Part shown: one piece after another, positions 16,925 to 25,813 of the stretch
How positions within the stretch are numbered: the first letter of the stretch is position 1
Layout of the letters: the number at the start of each line of letters is the position of its first letter
From: Chrysochromulina tobinii
Lineage: Eukaryota > Haptophyta > Prymnesiales > Chrysochromulinaceae
DNA: 42,513 bases
Reading direction: 5' to 3'
NCBI GenBank assembly: GCA_001275005.1
Contig: JWZX01003017.1
Coordinates: 1-42,513 of the forward strand
Notes under the pieces: model-generated
Seen by the model: the letters and a program-made list of their open reading frames with translations, nothing else
The model's database searches: none
Told to the model about the DNA's origin: nothing
Position numbers and translations under genes: made by a program

Positions 16925-18568
16925 CTATCGAAGCACCTTCCAGCACCCACGACCCGAGGCGATGCGAGCGCCGCCCAGGAGCGCACGAAGGCCCATGAAT
17001 ACAGCAAGCGCGGCCCAGATGGCACGAAGGCCTTGTGCCTGCAGGCCCACATGCATCAGCGCGAGCGCCGGAAGCGCCGAGCCGAGCATGATCCCCACAG
17101 CACCGGCCCAGTCACTGGCCCCAAAGAGCATCCCATCCACTGCGAAGGCGAGGGTGTACAGTGGCTGTGACCACGCCATGAGAGGCCACGTGGAGGCAGC
17201 TGCCGAGCGCACGGCCAGGTCGGTCGAGAAGGCGTTGGCAAGCGACGGACCCGTGAGGACAAGCGCGGAGGCCGTAGCCACCCCAAGCATGAGTCCGCTT
17301 ACCGTCATGGTGCGCAGGATGGCACGGGCGCGTCGGCGGCCGCCCTTGACGCTGGCGAGCGCGCTGGCGAGCAGTGATTGGCCCGCAATCGCCACCGCGT
17401 CGGCCAGCAGGCTCGACGCGAGGCAGATCTGCAGCAGGATCTGGTGTGCGGCGCCAGCGGCGGCGCCCAGCGTGGCGGCGCCCACGGAGCCATAGCTGAG
17501 GAGCACGGAGACGGAGAGGGTGCGCACGGTCAGCAGCGAGCCCGCCTTGAAGGCGCGCAGGCAGTCGGCGAGCGCCGGGCGCGGCAGGCCCCATACACGC
17601 CGTGTTGGGCGCGACAAGCCGAGGGAGCTTCTGGTCAGGCTGGCGCCGCCCGCCTCAAGGGCAAATGTCTCATCCTCGAGCGCCTCGCCGCATCGCTCCG
17701 CCAGCCGGCGCCACAGCAGCGCGGCGGCCGCGTACTGCGAGAGCGTCGTGGCAAGCGCGGCGCCAAAGACGCCCAGGCGCAACCCGACAATGAGGACAGG
17801 GTCGAGCACCAGATTAAGCGCCGTGGCGAGCGTCAGTGCGCCGAGCGGCGTCACGGTGTCGCGCGCGCCGCGGAACGCGCCCTGCAGAGCCATGAGAGCG
17901 AGCACGGCCGGTGCCGCGAGCGCGCGGCCGACGAGATAGCTCCGCGCGGATACGAGCGTCGCGGCCGACGGTCCGCTCGCCGCTAGCCCGAGGCCTCTGA
18001 GGAGGTGCCCGCCGGCCGCGACGAGCGCACACGCGATCACGGTGCCGATGACAATGGCGACCGCGAGCGCCGCTGCCGCCTGCCGTGACATCTCGGCCGT
18101 GAACGTGCCAGGGGCAGCATCCATCGAAGCCGCGGCGACCGCACTTGTGGTCGCCGAGTTGAGGAAGTTGAAGGTGCGAGCTATCAGGTTGAAGACGGAT
18201 ATGGCCACGCCGACGCCTGCCAGGTCGGCTGCAGAGCAGAAGCGGCCAATCATGGCCGTGTCGACGAGCGACGCGACGGGGTCCATTGCGAGGCCGACGA
18301 GTGCAGGCGCGCCGATAAGAAGCATCTCACGAGTCAGTGCCGCGCGCTCGCCAGAGTCGAGAGGCTCGTCAGAGTCCAGGAGCTCGTCGCGGTTCCTGTC
18401 TGCAATCGCCGCTATTGCTGGCGCGAAGTGCGGTGTACGGCTGCTGCTGTGTACGGCTGCCAGGTACCGCGGCTGCCATGCCAATGCAAGCGGCAGCACG
18501 AACATGGAGCACGTCAAGAGGCGCCACCGAAGCATCGTCGGCGATTGCTGCCTCGCACGAAAAGTCAA
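16925..18568 (-). CDS. MATE-family efflux transporter, probably plastid-targeted
   Basis: Predicted 547 residues, of which about 450 form the twelve-helix MATE core (ALVGLAMDPVASLVDTAMIG, MALQGAFRGARDTVTPL, LNLVLDPVLIVGLRLGVFGAALAT). It is closest in feel to the DinF/EDS5-like plant and bacterial branch. These carriers exchange organic solutes or drugs for H+ or Na+. The N terminus looks bipartite: a signal peptide (LLTCSMFVLPLALA) ends before WQPRYLAAVHSSSRT, an aromatic residue then a Ser/Thr/Arg-rich stretch, as in plastid proteins of complex-plastid algae. Met12 (18535) is an equally good start because the signal peptide begins there. Substrate is unknown. Head-to-head with the inositol phosphate kinase gene. 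Confidence 0.88.
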   Translation of the reverse strand: MTFRARQQSPTMLRWRLLTCSMFVLPLALAWQPRYLAAVHSSSRTPHFAPAIAAIADRNRDELLDSDEPLDSGERAALTREMLLIGAPALVGLAMDPVASLVDTAMIGRFCSAADLAGVGVAISVFNLIARTFNFLNSATTSAVAAASMDAAPGTFTAEMSRQAAAALAVAIVIGTVIACALVAAGGHLLRGLGLAASGPSAATLVSARSYLVGRALAAPAVLALMALQGAFRGARDTVTPLGALTLATALNLVLDPVLIVGLRLGVFGAALATTLSQYAAAALLWRRLAERCGEALEDETFALEAGGASLTRSSLGLSRPTRRVWGLPRPALADCLRAFKAGSLLTVRTLSVSVLLSYGSVGAATLGAAAGAAHQILLQICLASSLLADAVAIAGQSLLASALASVKGGRRRARAILRTMTVSGLMLGVATASALVLTGPSLANAFSTDLAVRSAAASTWPLMAWSQPLYTLAFAVDGMLFGASDWAGAVGIMLGSALPALALMHVGLQAQGLRAIWAALAVFMGLRALLGGARIASGRGCWKVLR

Positions 18569-18810
18569 TGAGACGAAGTCAAGTCAAGAGTCAAGTCAAG
18601 TCATTGGTCTATTTTCCACGAAACATGCCCCACGACAACCTCATGTACTGTACTGTGCGTTGCGCGCGCGCACCAGGCGCGGCGGTTGCAGCCTCGAAGC
18701 CGAACAAAACATCCGAGATTGCATTGTGCAATTTCCGACGGCCTCACAAATTGCACCCACCCTCCCTCCGATCGGCTTCTTGTGCACAAAAGCAGCCTCT
18801 CCATTCCATA
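18569..18810. promoter_or_regulatory. divergent promoter region, MATE / IPK
   Basis: 242 bp between divergent starts. Near the MATE side, 18577-18604 holds four AAGTC-type units (TTGAC repeats on the minus strand) ending in ATTGG, i.e. a CCAAT box on the minus strand. A similar TTGAC array lies upstream of the gene at 13.8 kb. A TGTACTGTACTGTG repeat sits near 18645. No TATA box is evident for the plus-strand gene. Confidence 0.5.
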
Positions 18811-21354
18811 ATGCCGTCTGAGCCATCAGAGGCCGGCTCCTTCGAGGAGCCGACGCCCTTTGAAGCGGACGGTTCGTGTATCTACTCGTCCTCCCCGCCC
18901 GACCACGAGGCGGTGCTGCCTCTGCCCTTTTTTCAGAATCAGGTGGCAGGGCACACAGGCGTTTCGAACGAGGGCGGGTCAATCCTGGTGCCCGAGCCAG
19001 GAAAGCTGGCGAAGCCTGTCGGCCACGGGTACTTTGCTGGCGAGGACCACTTCTACCGACAGCTCAAGTCGTACCCGGCGCTCGCCGATTTCTGCCCGGC
19101 TTATTTCGGCACGCGTACCTTCGGCCAGCGTCAGTTTGTGGTGCTCGAGGACCTGACGCACGGCATGGAGCGGCCGCTCGTCGTCGACATCAAGGTGGGC
19201 ACGTGCACTGTCGCGCCCGATGCGGCGTGGACCAAGCGCATCACGCACCTCGCCAAAGACCGCGCGACGACTACGCGCTCGCTCGGGCTTCGGTTGGTCG
19301 GCGCACAGACAGCGCTGCGACGGTACGGCAAGTCATGGGGCAAAGGGCTGCAGCCGGGTGACATGTCTGAGGCGCTCCGCATGTGCTTCTCCGTCGACGG
19401 CCGGTTGTGCGTCTCCGCGCTCAGCGCCTTTGTCCCTCAACTGCAGCGGCTCGCGCAGGTGCTCGTAGACGGGCCGCGATGGCAACTCGTCTCCTCCTCC
19501 ATCCTCTTCGTCTTCCAGGCGGATGAGGATCCGCTCGCGACGGCGCCACGCGGCGACCCACCCATTCCGCCCTGCCCCTCCACGCCCCCGACGTTCAGCC
19601 CATCCGCCACCCTTGCCGATGCGCCGCCGCCACCGCTGCCCATGCCGCCGCCGTCGGCGGCGTCGCCAGCGTCCGCCGCGCCCAAGCCCGCGATGCGTGT
19701 CATCGACTTTGCGCACGCTTACCCACTCCGATGCGCGTGCGACGCTGGCTATCTGTACGGGCTCACCAATCTCATCTACCTGCTCTCCGACTTGCTGCAC
19801 GCCGACCGGCTGCAGCGGCACCCGCCTCTCACGCGCACGCCGACCGATCCAACCAGCGACGCCCCTTCGGAACTCGACGCCTCTACCGGCAAGCTCTCCC
19901 TCCACCCTCCTCCAGCGCTCACGGCGGCGCTCCCCTCGGAAGTGCTCACCCTCCTCAAGGAGCCGTGGGGAAGTAAGCGCCCTCGGGGATGCCACCTACC
20001 TGAGTGCCTCGGAGTTGGATCGGAGTTGGATCGGAGTGCCTCGGAGCTGGATCGCTGCTCGTTGCGACTGAATGTGTTGATTGGCTCCTCCTCAGGTACG
20101 AGCCACCTGGGAGCCCCCCCGTGCGAGTATGCCATCGATCTGCGTCTCAAGCAAGGCGAGGTGGGCTGTCGCTGGCAGACCGTGGACGGGTCGTCGCCAC
20201 CCGAAGCCCTCCGAGCCGCCTCCGCGGATTGGGTGCGAATCCACCCAGATGAGTTTGTCGAAGCCTTCGCGCACTCGCATCTGGGCTGCTGGGGGTCCGA
20301 GTGGCTCGGCTTTCGCGCGGAGCACTCCGTGCTTCCCCAAATGCGCAAGGCAGCCTCGCTCGCTCAGACGTGCAGCGTGCCTGGGTGCAGCGCCGCCGCC
20401 GACGCTCCCGCCGCCGGTGTGGGCGCCGGCGCGGGCGCGGAGGGCGTGGGCGTGGGCCTTCGCATCTGCGCCGATCTCGGGAGATCGGATCTCGGCAGCG
20501 CTCGCGAACCTTCGCTCGAGAGAGTGCTGAGCTCGAGTAAGCTGAGCTCCGATCTCCCTTCCAGAATGTCGAGCGCCGAGGCCTCTCCTACTACGCCTCG
20601 AGGTCCAATGCTGCTGAAGCGCCTCGCCTTTCGGCGGCTGCACACAGTCTACACGCAGCCGCGCGCCCTTTGCCTCCGCATCACCTCCGGACCAGACTCG
20701 CGCGTCGTCCCGGGCGATGTGACGCCTGGCAAGCCGGCGCTGCGCCCGCTGCCCTCGCGCATGCGCGCGCGCGTGGACGTCCTCCTCTGCGGCGAAGTGA
20801 GCGCGGCGTCGTTGGCGCTGCAGGACGCCATGTGTGCACAGCAGCCCTTGAAGCACCCTTTGCCGACCAGCGCAGGAGGGCTCGAGGGCTTTTGTGCGGG
20901 CGACGCCCTCGATAAGGAAGGCGGGCGGGCCGTGGCCGATGCGGTGGCGCAGCTGCTCTCGTGCGTGAGCGCGGAGCACCGCGATTCCCTCCTGAGTTGG
21001 TTCTGTGCCCAAATCGGCGCTCTGATCGAGGCGCTCGCCGATGGCTCGTACTTCCAGTTCGCCGCCGCGTCTCTCTGGTGCATCTGCGAGGCGGGCGGCG
21101 ACGGAGGCATGGGGTTGCTCGCGGAGGCGGAGGGTGGCACAGGCTCGGGCATTCCGACGGGCAAGACGAAGCCTCCGGCGGGACCGGCGGTGCAACTGTC
21201 GCACTTCGCGGATATGTCGATGCATCGCGACGCTGGCTGCCATCCGGGCTTCTCCTCCGCCCTCTCCGCCATCCACACGAGCCTGCGCAGTCTCGGAGCC
21301 TCGGTGCGCGGCGCGGCCGACGGCGAGGGGCCCTTCGAGATGAGTGGGCTCTGA
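18811..21354 (+). CDS. inositol polyphosphate kinase with a second, degenerate IPK domain
   Basis: 847 residues unspliced, or 806 if a 123-bp in-frame intron is removed. The first domain (about 30-330) has the IPK-family PxxxDxKxG motif (PLVVDIKVG, about 121), SSSILFVFQ (about 230), VIDFAHAY (about 297) and DAGYLYGLTNLIYLL. This identifies an inositol hexakisphosphate/multikinase-type enzyme (IPMK, IP3K or IP6K class) that makes higher inositol phosphates or pyrophosphates. The second half repeats the same landmarks in weakened form: EYAIDLRLKQG, FCAQIGALIEALADGSYFQF then AASLWCICEA, LSHFADM and DAGCHPGFSSALSAIHTSL. Its catalytic Lys and IDF Asp are replaced, so it is probably a pseudokinase. 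Met 18811 is chosen because the frame further upstream overlaps the MATE gene and lacks family character. The exact substrate cannot be assigned. Confidence 0.8.
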   Translation: MPSEPSEAGSFEEPTPFEADGSCIYSSSPPDHEAVLPLPFFQNQVAGHTGVSNEGGSILVPEPGKLAKPVGHGYFAGEDHFYRQLKSYPALADFCPAYFGTRTFGQRQFVVLEDLTHGMERPLVVDIKVGTCTVAPDAAWTKRITHLAKDRATTTRSLGLRLVGAQTALRRYGKSWGKGLQPGDMSEALRMCFSVDGRLCVSALSAFVPQLQRLAQVLVDGPRWQLVSSSILFVFQADEDPLATAPRGDPPIPPCPSTPPTFSPSATLADAPPPPLPMPPPSAASPASAAPKPAMRVIDFAHAYPLRCACDAGYLYGLTNLIYLLSDLLHADRLQRHPPLTRTPTDPTSDAPSELDASTGKLSLHPPPALTAALPSEVLTLLKEPWGSKRPRGCHLPECLGVGSELDRSASELDRCSLRLNVLIGSSSGTSHLGAPPCEYAIDLRLKQGEVGCRWQTVDGSSPPEALRAASADWVRIHPDEFVEAFAHSHLGCWGSEWLGFRAEHSVLPQMRKAASLAQTCSVPGCSAAADAPAAGVGAGAGAEGVGVGLRICADLGRSDLGSAREPSLERVLSSSKLSSDLPSRMSSAEASPTTPRGPMLLKRLAFRRLHTVYTQPRALCLRITSGPDSRVVPGDVTPGKPALRPLPSRMRARVDVLLCGEVSAASLALQDAMCAQQPLKHPLPTSAGGLEGFCAGDALDKEGGRAVADAVAQLLSCVSAEHRDSLLSWFCAQIGALIEALADGSYFQFAAASLWCICEAGGDGGMGLLAEAEGGTGSGIPTGKTKPPAGPAVQLSHFADMSMHRDAGCHPGFSSALSAIHTSLRSLGASVRGAADGEGPFEMSGL
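19973..20095 (+). other. probable 123-bp in-frame intron
   Basis: GTAAGC at 19973 and a pyrimidine-rich TTGGCTCCTCCTCAG ending at 20095 are good donor and acceptor sites, and GACTGAAT is a possible branch site. The length is a multiple of three with no stop, so the frame is open either way. The translation contains repetitive GVGSELDRSASELDR-type sequence between the two kinase domains, which suits an intron. Its length matches the well-supported 124-bp intron in the kinase gene. Confidence 0.6.
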
Positions 21355-22081
21355 GGCGTGCTCGCGACGGCGCCTCCTCGTTCGAGATGATTGGGATCTC
21401 AGATGTACATTTAAGTGCCTCGGCCGGCAACGGCTGATGGACTGCGTGCGATCTCAGAGAATGACATACCCAGGATAATGATCCACTTCCTACTCGAGTA
21501 CACAGAAGAATGACATGCATCGTACCAAATGTGGAATGATGGTGCACCGCCTAACGTGACTGCAAGGTTAGGCTGGTGGGAAGGCGCTACAGACAGTACA
21601 CACTTCATACCAGAGTGTGGCATCATAGGCAGTGGGCAAAGTGACTGTGCACAACCAGAATGCATCGGTCCGCCCCTGCGCGTTCGGAGTAGCACATGCT
21701 GGCATGAGCGTCATGACGTTGTGCGTCTCTCAATGATGGTCCATATAGAGTTCAGTGTTGGCATGGACTGGCGCATAACGTTGAACGATCGTGATGCCTC
21801 GACGTGATGTTCAGCGCACGGTCGCTCCCGAGTCCCGAGACCCGACGGTGCGGTGCACGGTCGAGGCCCGGTGCCGGTCCCGGGTGGCACGGGAGATGAT
21901 GTCAGATGAAGTGAACCAATTTAAATTCGGCTCAACTTGACGTCCCTGGCACAGTGAGTGAGTGAGTGATGAGCTCACTCACTCACTCACTCACTCAGGG
22001 TTCACATTCACAGCCAATGTTTAAAACTCGACACCCAAGACACCGGACCGACCGGCACACTCCATCTCTGCACGCGCCAGC
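21355..22081 (+). promoter_or_regulatory. intergenic region upstream of the GT77-like gene
   Basis: 727 bp between co-oriented genes. The only notable structure is a strong hairpin at 21953-21991. Otherwise I see no gene or RNA signature. An upstream exon carrying a signal peptide for the next gene could be hidden here. Confidence 0.4.
21953..21991. repeat. AGTG/CACT hairpin, 17-bp perfect stem
   Basis: Four GTGA units, a 5-base TGAGC loop and four TCAC units pair over 17 bp without mismatch. It lies about 95 bp before the ATG of the GT77-like gene. It could be a cruciform or an mRNA leader hairpin, or simply an inverted microsatellite. Confidence 0.85.
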
Positions 22082-25000
22082 ATGCTCGAGGGATCGTGTC
22101 GGATCCCCAACACTGCCTTACCGTCGTACGCAGTCTACCCTGGGCTGCGCCTTTATGCGGATCCGAGTGTGCGCCTTGGTGTTCGCCTCAACGGCACATT
22201 TGGCAGTGTCGATGGCGACGATGCGCACTGCCGCCGCGTGTGCGAAGCGGTACCCGGCTGCAATGCTGTGACACGCTCGTCTGGTAAGCCATGCCTGCTC
22301 CACGACGTGTGCATCCGCCCGCCTGCGAACGGGCCGCTGCCCGAGTTCCCCGCTCCCGGGGTGGCCACGCAGTGCGAGGCCGGCGCCATCACGATGCTGA
22401 CGCGCAAGGAATGCCGGGCGCGCCCGACGTGGTATAAGCTCACGTACCGGCTGCCCATCGAGGGCGACATGCTCGGCACCATTGCCGTAGAGTCGCCCGA
22501 ACGCTGCCGCGAGGTCTGCGACAAGGTGCCCGGCTGCAACTCTTTCGCGCACCAGGTCATGGATCTGGACTTCGAGGCACGTACGCCGGGCTTCTCGGCG
22601 CGCTGTTACCTCAAGGGGCGATGCGCGCAGCCGACGAGCCCTGAGACGCGCCTCGATGTAGACCCCACCAAAGCTGGGCAGCTGTCCCGGCTGCGTGGCC
22701 GCTTCGTGTCGCACTACAAATGGCCTTGCACCGATGAAACGGTCTTATATCCGTTGCCGGGGCTTCGGCGCAGCTTGCCGCCCGACGAACCCTCCGGTCT
22801 CGTCTCCCTCGACTGTAAGCCCGGGGCACCGAGCGCTGCCAAGGGTGGCTTCATCACCACCGGAAACGCATTGCCCGCCGAACGCGTCCGCGGCTTTTGC
22901 GACTCCTATCGCGTGCCGCAGCCGACGGTCACTGAGATCCGGTACCCTTCGTTCTATCAACCCCCCCCTCAAGAGGTCATCAAGATGGGACAGCGCGCTG
23001 CATGGCAAGGGCGCGACGTCTATGCGCCGCTGTCACCGGCAGAGCTTCAGCAGCTCGAGGGCCTGCGCCCGGGCGGCCCGCCGGCGGCGTTGCGCGAGGA
23101 GGAGCGCTCGATACGGCGCCTCTTCGAGCTCGTGGCAGCGGAGGTGGCCGCCAAATCGTTCAACGGAAAGGAGGTCATCTTGCTGACGAGTAACACCGAG
23201 GGGCTACCGCTCTCGATCAACCTGATCGCCAACCTCGCGCAGTTTGGGCACCATCACACGCTGATGCTTGCTTCCCACGCCAACGGCGCCGAGGTGTGCG
23301 GCCATCTCATCGCGGCTGCGCCCCCCCCATGTGTCTGGTCATCCCTTCTGACCGAATACCGGAACGGTCTCAAGGGTTACGTCAATACCCCAGTGTGGGC
23401 TCTCTGGCTGCAGCGCTACTGCTACATGCAGCGGCTCGTGCTCTCTGGGTACAACACGCTGCTCCTCGACACCGACGTCATCCTCTTCCATGACCCGTAT
23501 CCATTCTTCAAGGGGCTGCTGGCCAACTACAGCGCGTTCGTCCTTGGCGACTCGTCCGCCGGCTTCGCAGCGGTCAACGGCGGCATCTACTACCTGCAGA
23601 ACGCGCACGTGAATGGGCCCGTCGTGCACATCTTCTCCGAGTTTGAGCGGCGCATCCGCGCCACGCTGGGCGCGGTCGACGATACGACTTTGAAGGAAGG
23701 TCGCCCCGCCTTTCTCTGCCGAATCACGTGGCCTTTGAGCGCGAAGCCAATCAAGTCGGACGCAGCCCTTCTCACCGAGAAGGCCGAGAAGCGGGCGAGA
23801 CGAGGCGCGACAGGCTTGGCCACTTCGGGCGAGACGCCGGGCAGGCGACTCTCTGACGGCGAAGCGCGCCGTGCAAAACTCGCCCTGCGGAACTCCGCAC
23901 GAGGCGCAGCTGGCGGCGGCCGCGGCGGTGGCGGTGGCCGCCGCTCATATCACGCCACCGCCGCTGCTACCGGGCCCGTCGATCATGGTGGCACCCCCTC
24001 GAACCGCCAGCCCTTAGCCGGGGCAGCCGCTTCACGCCGCTCGTACCGATGGGCAGCCGTGGGCCAGGAGCGCTTGATTTGCTACGACCGGCGTGCCGGC
24101 CACAAGCAAGGATGGCCTGCGGATGTGCTGCTGTACGATCAGAGCGTGATCAACAACGTGCTCCTCTCCGAGCTCGTCGGCCACGAGGCGCACATGCTCA
24201 CGAGCACGCACCTCGACCTTGACCCGCAGGAGTCCAATAAGTACCAGTTTTGGGAGGTGCCGGAGCTTGAGTGGGCCACGCCACGTGGCCTTGGCACGTA
24301 TGGGCAGTCCTATCCGTCGCGGTACGCGCGGCGCGAGCGCACGCTCGTGCGCACCACGGGCGATGAGAGGGTGGCCGAGACGATCATGATGGCCCCACCG
24401 TGGCTCTTCTCTGCGGAGTCGGACTCGCGTGTGCCCCCCGTCTCCGCCGACGCAGCCGGAGCCCTACCGCCAAACTTCGCGCCCGGCCACCTGGCACCTG
24501 GCACCTCTCACCTGGCGCCTGTGCGTCCGAGAAGGTCGACAGGCCCCGTGCCCACGGAGACGCGCCCGGTGCCCTTGCCGCGCGGCATTGCAAGAAGCCA
24601 GGGCATCTATCCCGGCCGGCCAGCGGCGCGCGTGTGGGCGCAAAACCCGCCTCCTTCGACCCTGGTCCATTTTGTGTGCGCTGCGTGGCCAGGCTCGGGC
24701 GGGCGCATCATGGCGATGGAGTTATGGGGCAAGTGGTTTTATGGCGACGTGGACGCGCACCTGGGTACAACCACGCGCCGCCTGCCCTCCAAGAGTCCCT
24801 CCAACAGTGAGCCACCACGCGCCAGCCCGATGGGCTTCGAAGCGCACTCGTGGCTGCGAGTGTGCGGAGTCGCGTGCGTCGTGGGCCGCTGCAACAACCT
24901 TGGCAGCAAGCGCAGCAAACTCCCGCTGTGCTTCAACTGGATGAGCCACCACGGCGACTGGAACGCACATCCTCTGCGCGGACTCGCATCCCTGCCTGTG

Positions 25001-25813
25001 CTCGGGCAGAGTGAGTCCGCGCAGAGGCCGGGAGTCGTACCGAGCGCCGGCCGTGCAGCTGCACCGTCACTGCACCGTGCGCTCAAGAAGCTCAAGCGCC
25101 GTGCTGGGAGTGAACGGGAACGCGCAACGGAGGAAGACGGCCGCCGTGCGGAGGAGATGGGCTCGAGCGCTGAGGCTCTCAGGTACAGTGATGCCCGGGC
25201 CGTCCTCACGCCCATCGAGCAGCGCGCCGCAGCGATTGTTGCGTTCGAGCTCAAGTCACCTATACCGGCTGACCTCGCCGCCGCCGCCGATGCCGCCGCT
25301 ACGCTGCACCCGCACGGGCTCGTCGCATTCTCTCGTCCTCTCGCCGCGGCCGATCGGCGCGAGTATCAGGTGTATGCACACATCCTGATGAGCGCCGCAA
25401 TGCTCACGCGACGCAAGCCGGTGTTGCCGCTCGCAGTGTGCGCGCCTTCTGGGGAGTGGTCGGCGTCCTCTCGCTGCATCTACGTGCTGCATGCCGCCAC
25501 GCCGCCGGGTGCGGAGTACTGTGTGCAGCGGCCGCCCTCGATCTGCCACGGCAAGGTGGCCCTCCCTAATGAGCTCGAGGGCGTGCCGGACGCCGAGGTG
25601 GGCACTGTGATTCTTCCGCGGCTCTCACTCCGCAACGGCTCTGTGGATGTGGGCGCGCTCGGGGCGGCGCTTGGTACGCGAGCGCGGGACCGCCGCGTGC
25701 TGCTGCTGGACACGAGCGCGCTTGTTACGGCCGACGACCTAAGCAACCTGCTCGTGACTCCAAAGGGATGGCTGTGCACGCTGGATCACAAGTCGTGCCA
25801 GCATGCTTGCTGA
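22082..25813 (+). CDS. PAN-like/GT77-like nucleotide-diphospho-sugar transferase
   Basis: Predicted 1,243 residues. The N-terminal 190 residues are Cys-rich with two PAN/apple-like units (DDAHCRRVCEAVPGCNAV and PERCREVCDKVPGCNSF). Residues about 365-720 match the nucleotide-diphospho-sugar transferase family (PF03407, GT77): LLTSNTEGLPLSINLIANLA, LVLSGYNTLLLDTDVILFHD with the metal-binding DTD (about 462), GGIYYLQNA, and DQSVINNVLL (about 686). GT77 enzymes add arabinose, xylose or galactose to cell-wall glycans or glycoproteins in the Golgi lumen. A low-complexity Gly/Arg insertion (about 600-660) interrupts the catalytic region. Residues beyond about 800 are unrecognised, partly disordered. 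No signal peptide or anchor is visible at this Met, so an upstream exon may be missing. Repeats such as GHLAPGTSHLAPV (about 800-815) suggest an unspliced intron or insert. Confidence 0.72.
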   Translation: MLEGSCRIPNTALPSYAVYPGLRLYADPSVRLGVRLNGTFGSVDGDDAHCRRVCEAVPGCNAVTRSSGKPCLLHDVCIRPPANGPLPEFPAPGVATQCEAGAITMLTRKECRARPTWYKLTYRLPIEGDMLGTIAVESPERCREVCDKVPGCNSFAHQVMDLDFEARTPGFSARCYLKGRCAQPTSPETRLDVDPTKAGQLSRLRGRFVSHYKWPCTDETVLYPLPGLRRSLPPDEPSGLVSLDCKPGAPSAAKGGFITTGNALPAERVRGFCDSYRVPQPTVTEIRYPSFYQPPPQEVIKMGQRAAWQGRDVYAPLSPAELQQLEGLRPGGPPAALREEERSIRRLFELVAAEVAAKSFNGKEVILLTSNTEGLPLSINLIANLAQFGHHHTLMLASHANGAEVCGHLIAAAPPPCVWSSLLTEYRNGLKGYVNTPVWALWLQRYCYMQRLVLSGYNTLLLDTDVILFHDPYPFFKGLLANYSAFVLGDSSAGFAAVNGGIYYLQNAHVNGPVVHIFSEFERRIRATLGAVDDTTLKEGRPAFLCRITWPLSAKPIKSDAALLTEKAEKRARRGATGLATSGETPGRRLSDGEARRAKLALRNSARGAAGGGRGGGGGRRSYHATAAATGPVDHGGTPSNRQPLAGAAASRRSYRWAAVGQERLICYDRRAGHKQGWPADVLLYDQSVINNVLLSELVGHEAHMLTSTHLDLDPQESNKYQFWEVPELEWATPRGLGTYGQSYPSRYARRERTLVRTTGDERVAETIMMAPPWLFSAESDSRVPPVSADAAGALPPNFAPGHLAPGTSHLAPVRPRRSTGPVPTETRPVPLPRGIARSQGIYPGRPAARVWAQNPPPSTLVHFVCAAWPGSGGRIMAMELWGKWFYGDVDAHLGTTTRRLPSKSPSNSEPPRASPMGFEAHSWLRVCGVACVVGRCNNLGSKRSKLPLCFNWMSHHGDWNAHPLRGLASLPVLGQSESAQRPGVVPSAGRAAAPSLHRALKKLKRRAGSERERATEEDGRRAEEMGSSAEALRYSDARAVLTPIEQRAAAIVAFELKSPIPADLAAAADAAATLHPHGLVAFSRPLAAADRREYQVYAHILMSAAMLTRRKPVLPLAVCAPSGEWSASSRCIYVLHAATPPGAEYCVQRPPSICHGKVALPNELEGVPDAEVGTVILPRLSLRNGSVDVGALGAALGTRARDRRVLLLDTSALVTADDLSNLLVTPKGWLCTLDHKSCQHAC

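Noticed and set aside
18337-18810. N-terminal extension of the inositol kinase frame
   Set aside because: It overlaps the MATE gene and its promoter on the other strand and has no family similarity. Met 18811 is better.
20092-21276. 394-codon minus-strand frame
   Set aside because: Arg/Ala/His-rich antisense shadow of the second IPK domain.
21966-22271. Plus-strand frame with a signal-peptide-like segment overlapping the GT77-like gene start
   Set aside because: The hydrophobic stretch is read in a different frame from the PAN-like Cys pattern, so it is probably coincidence.
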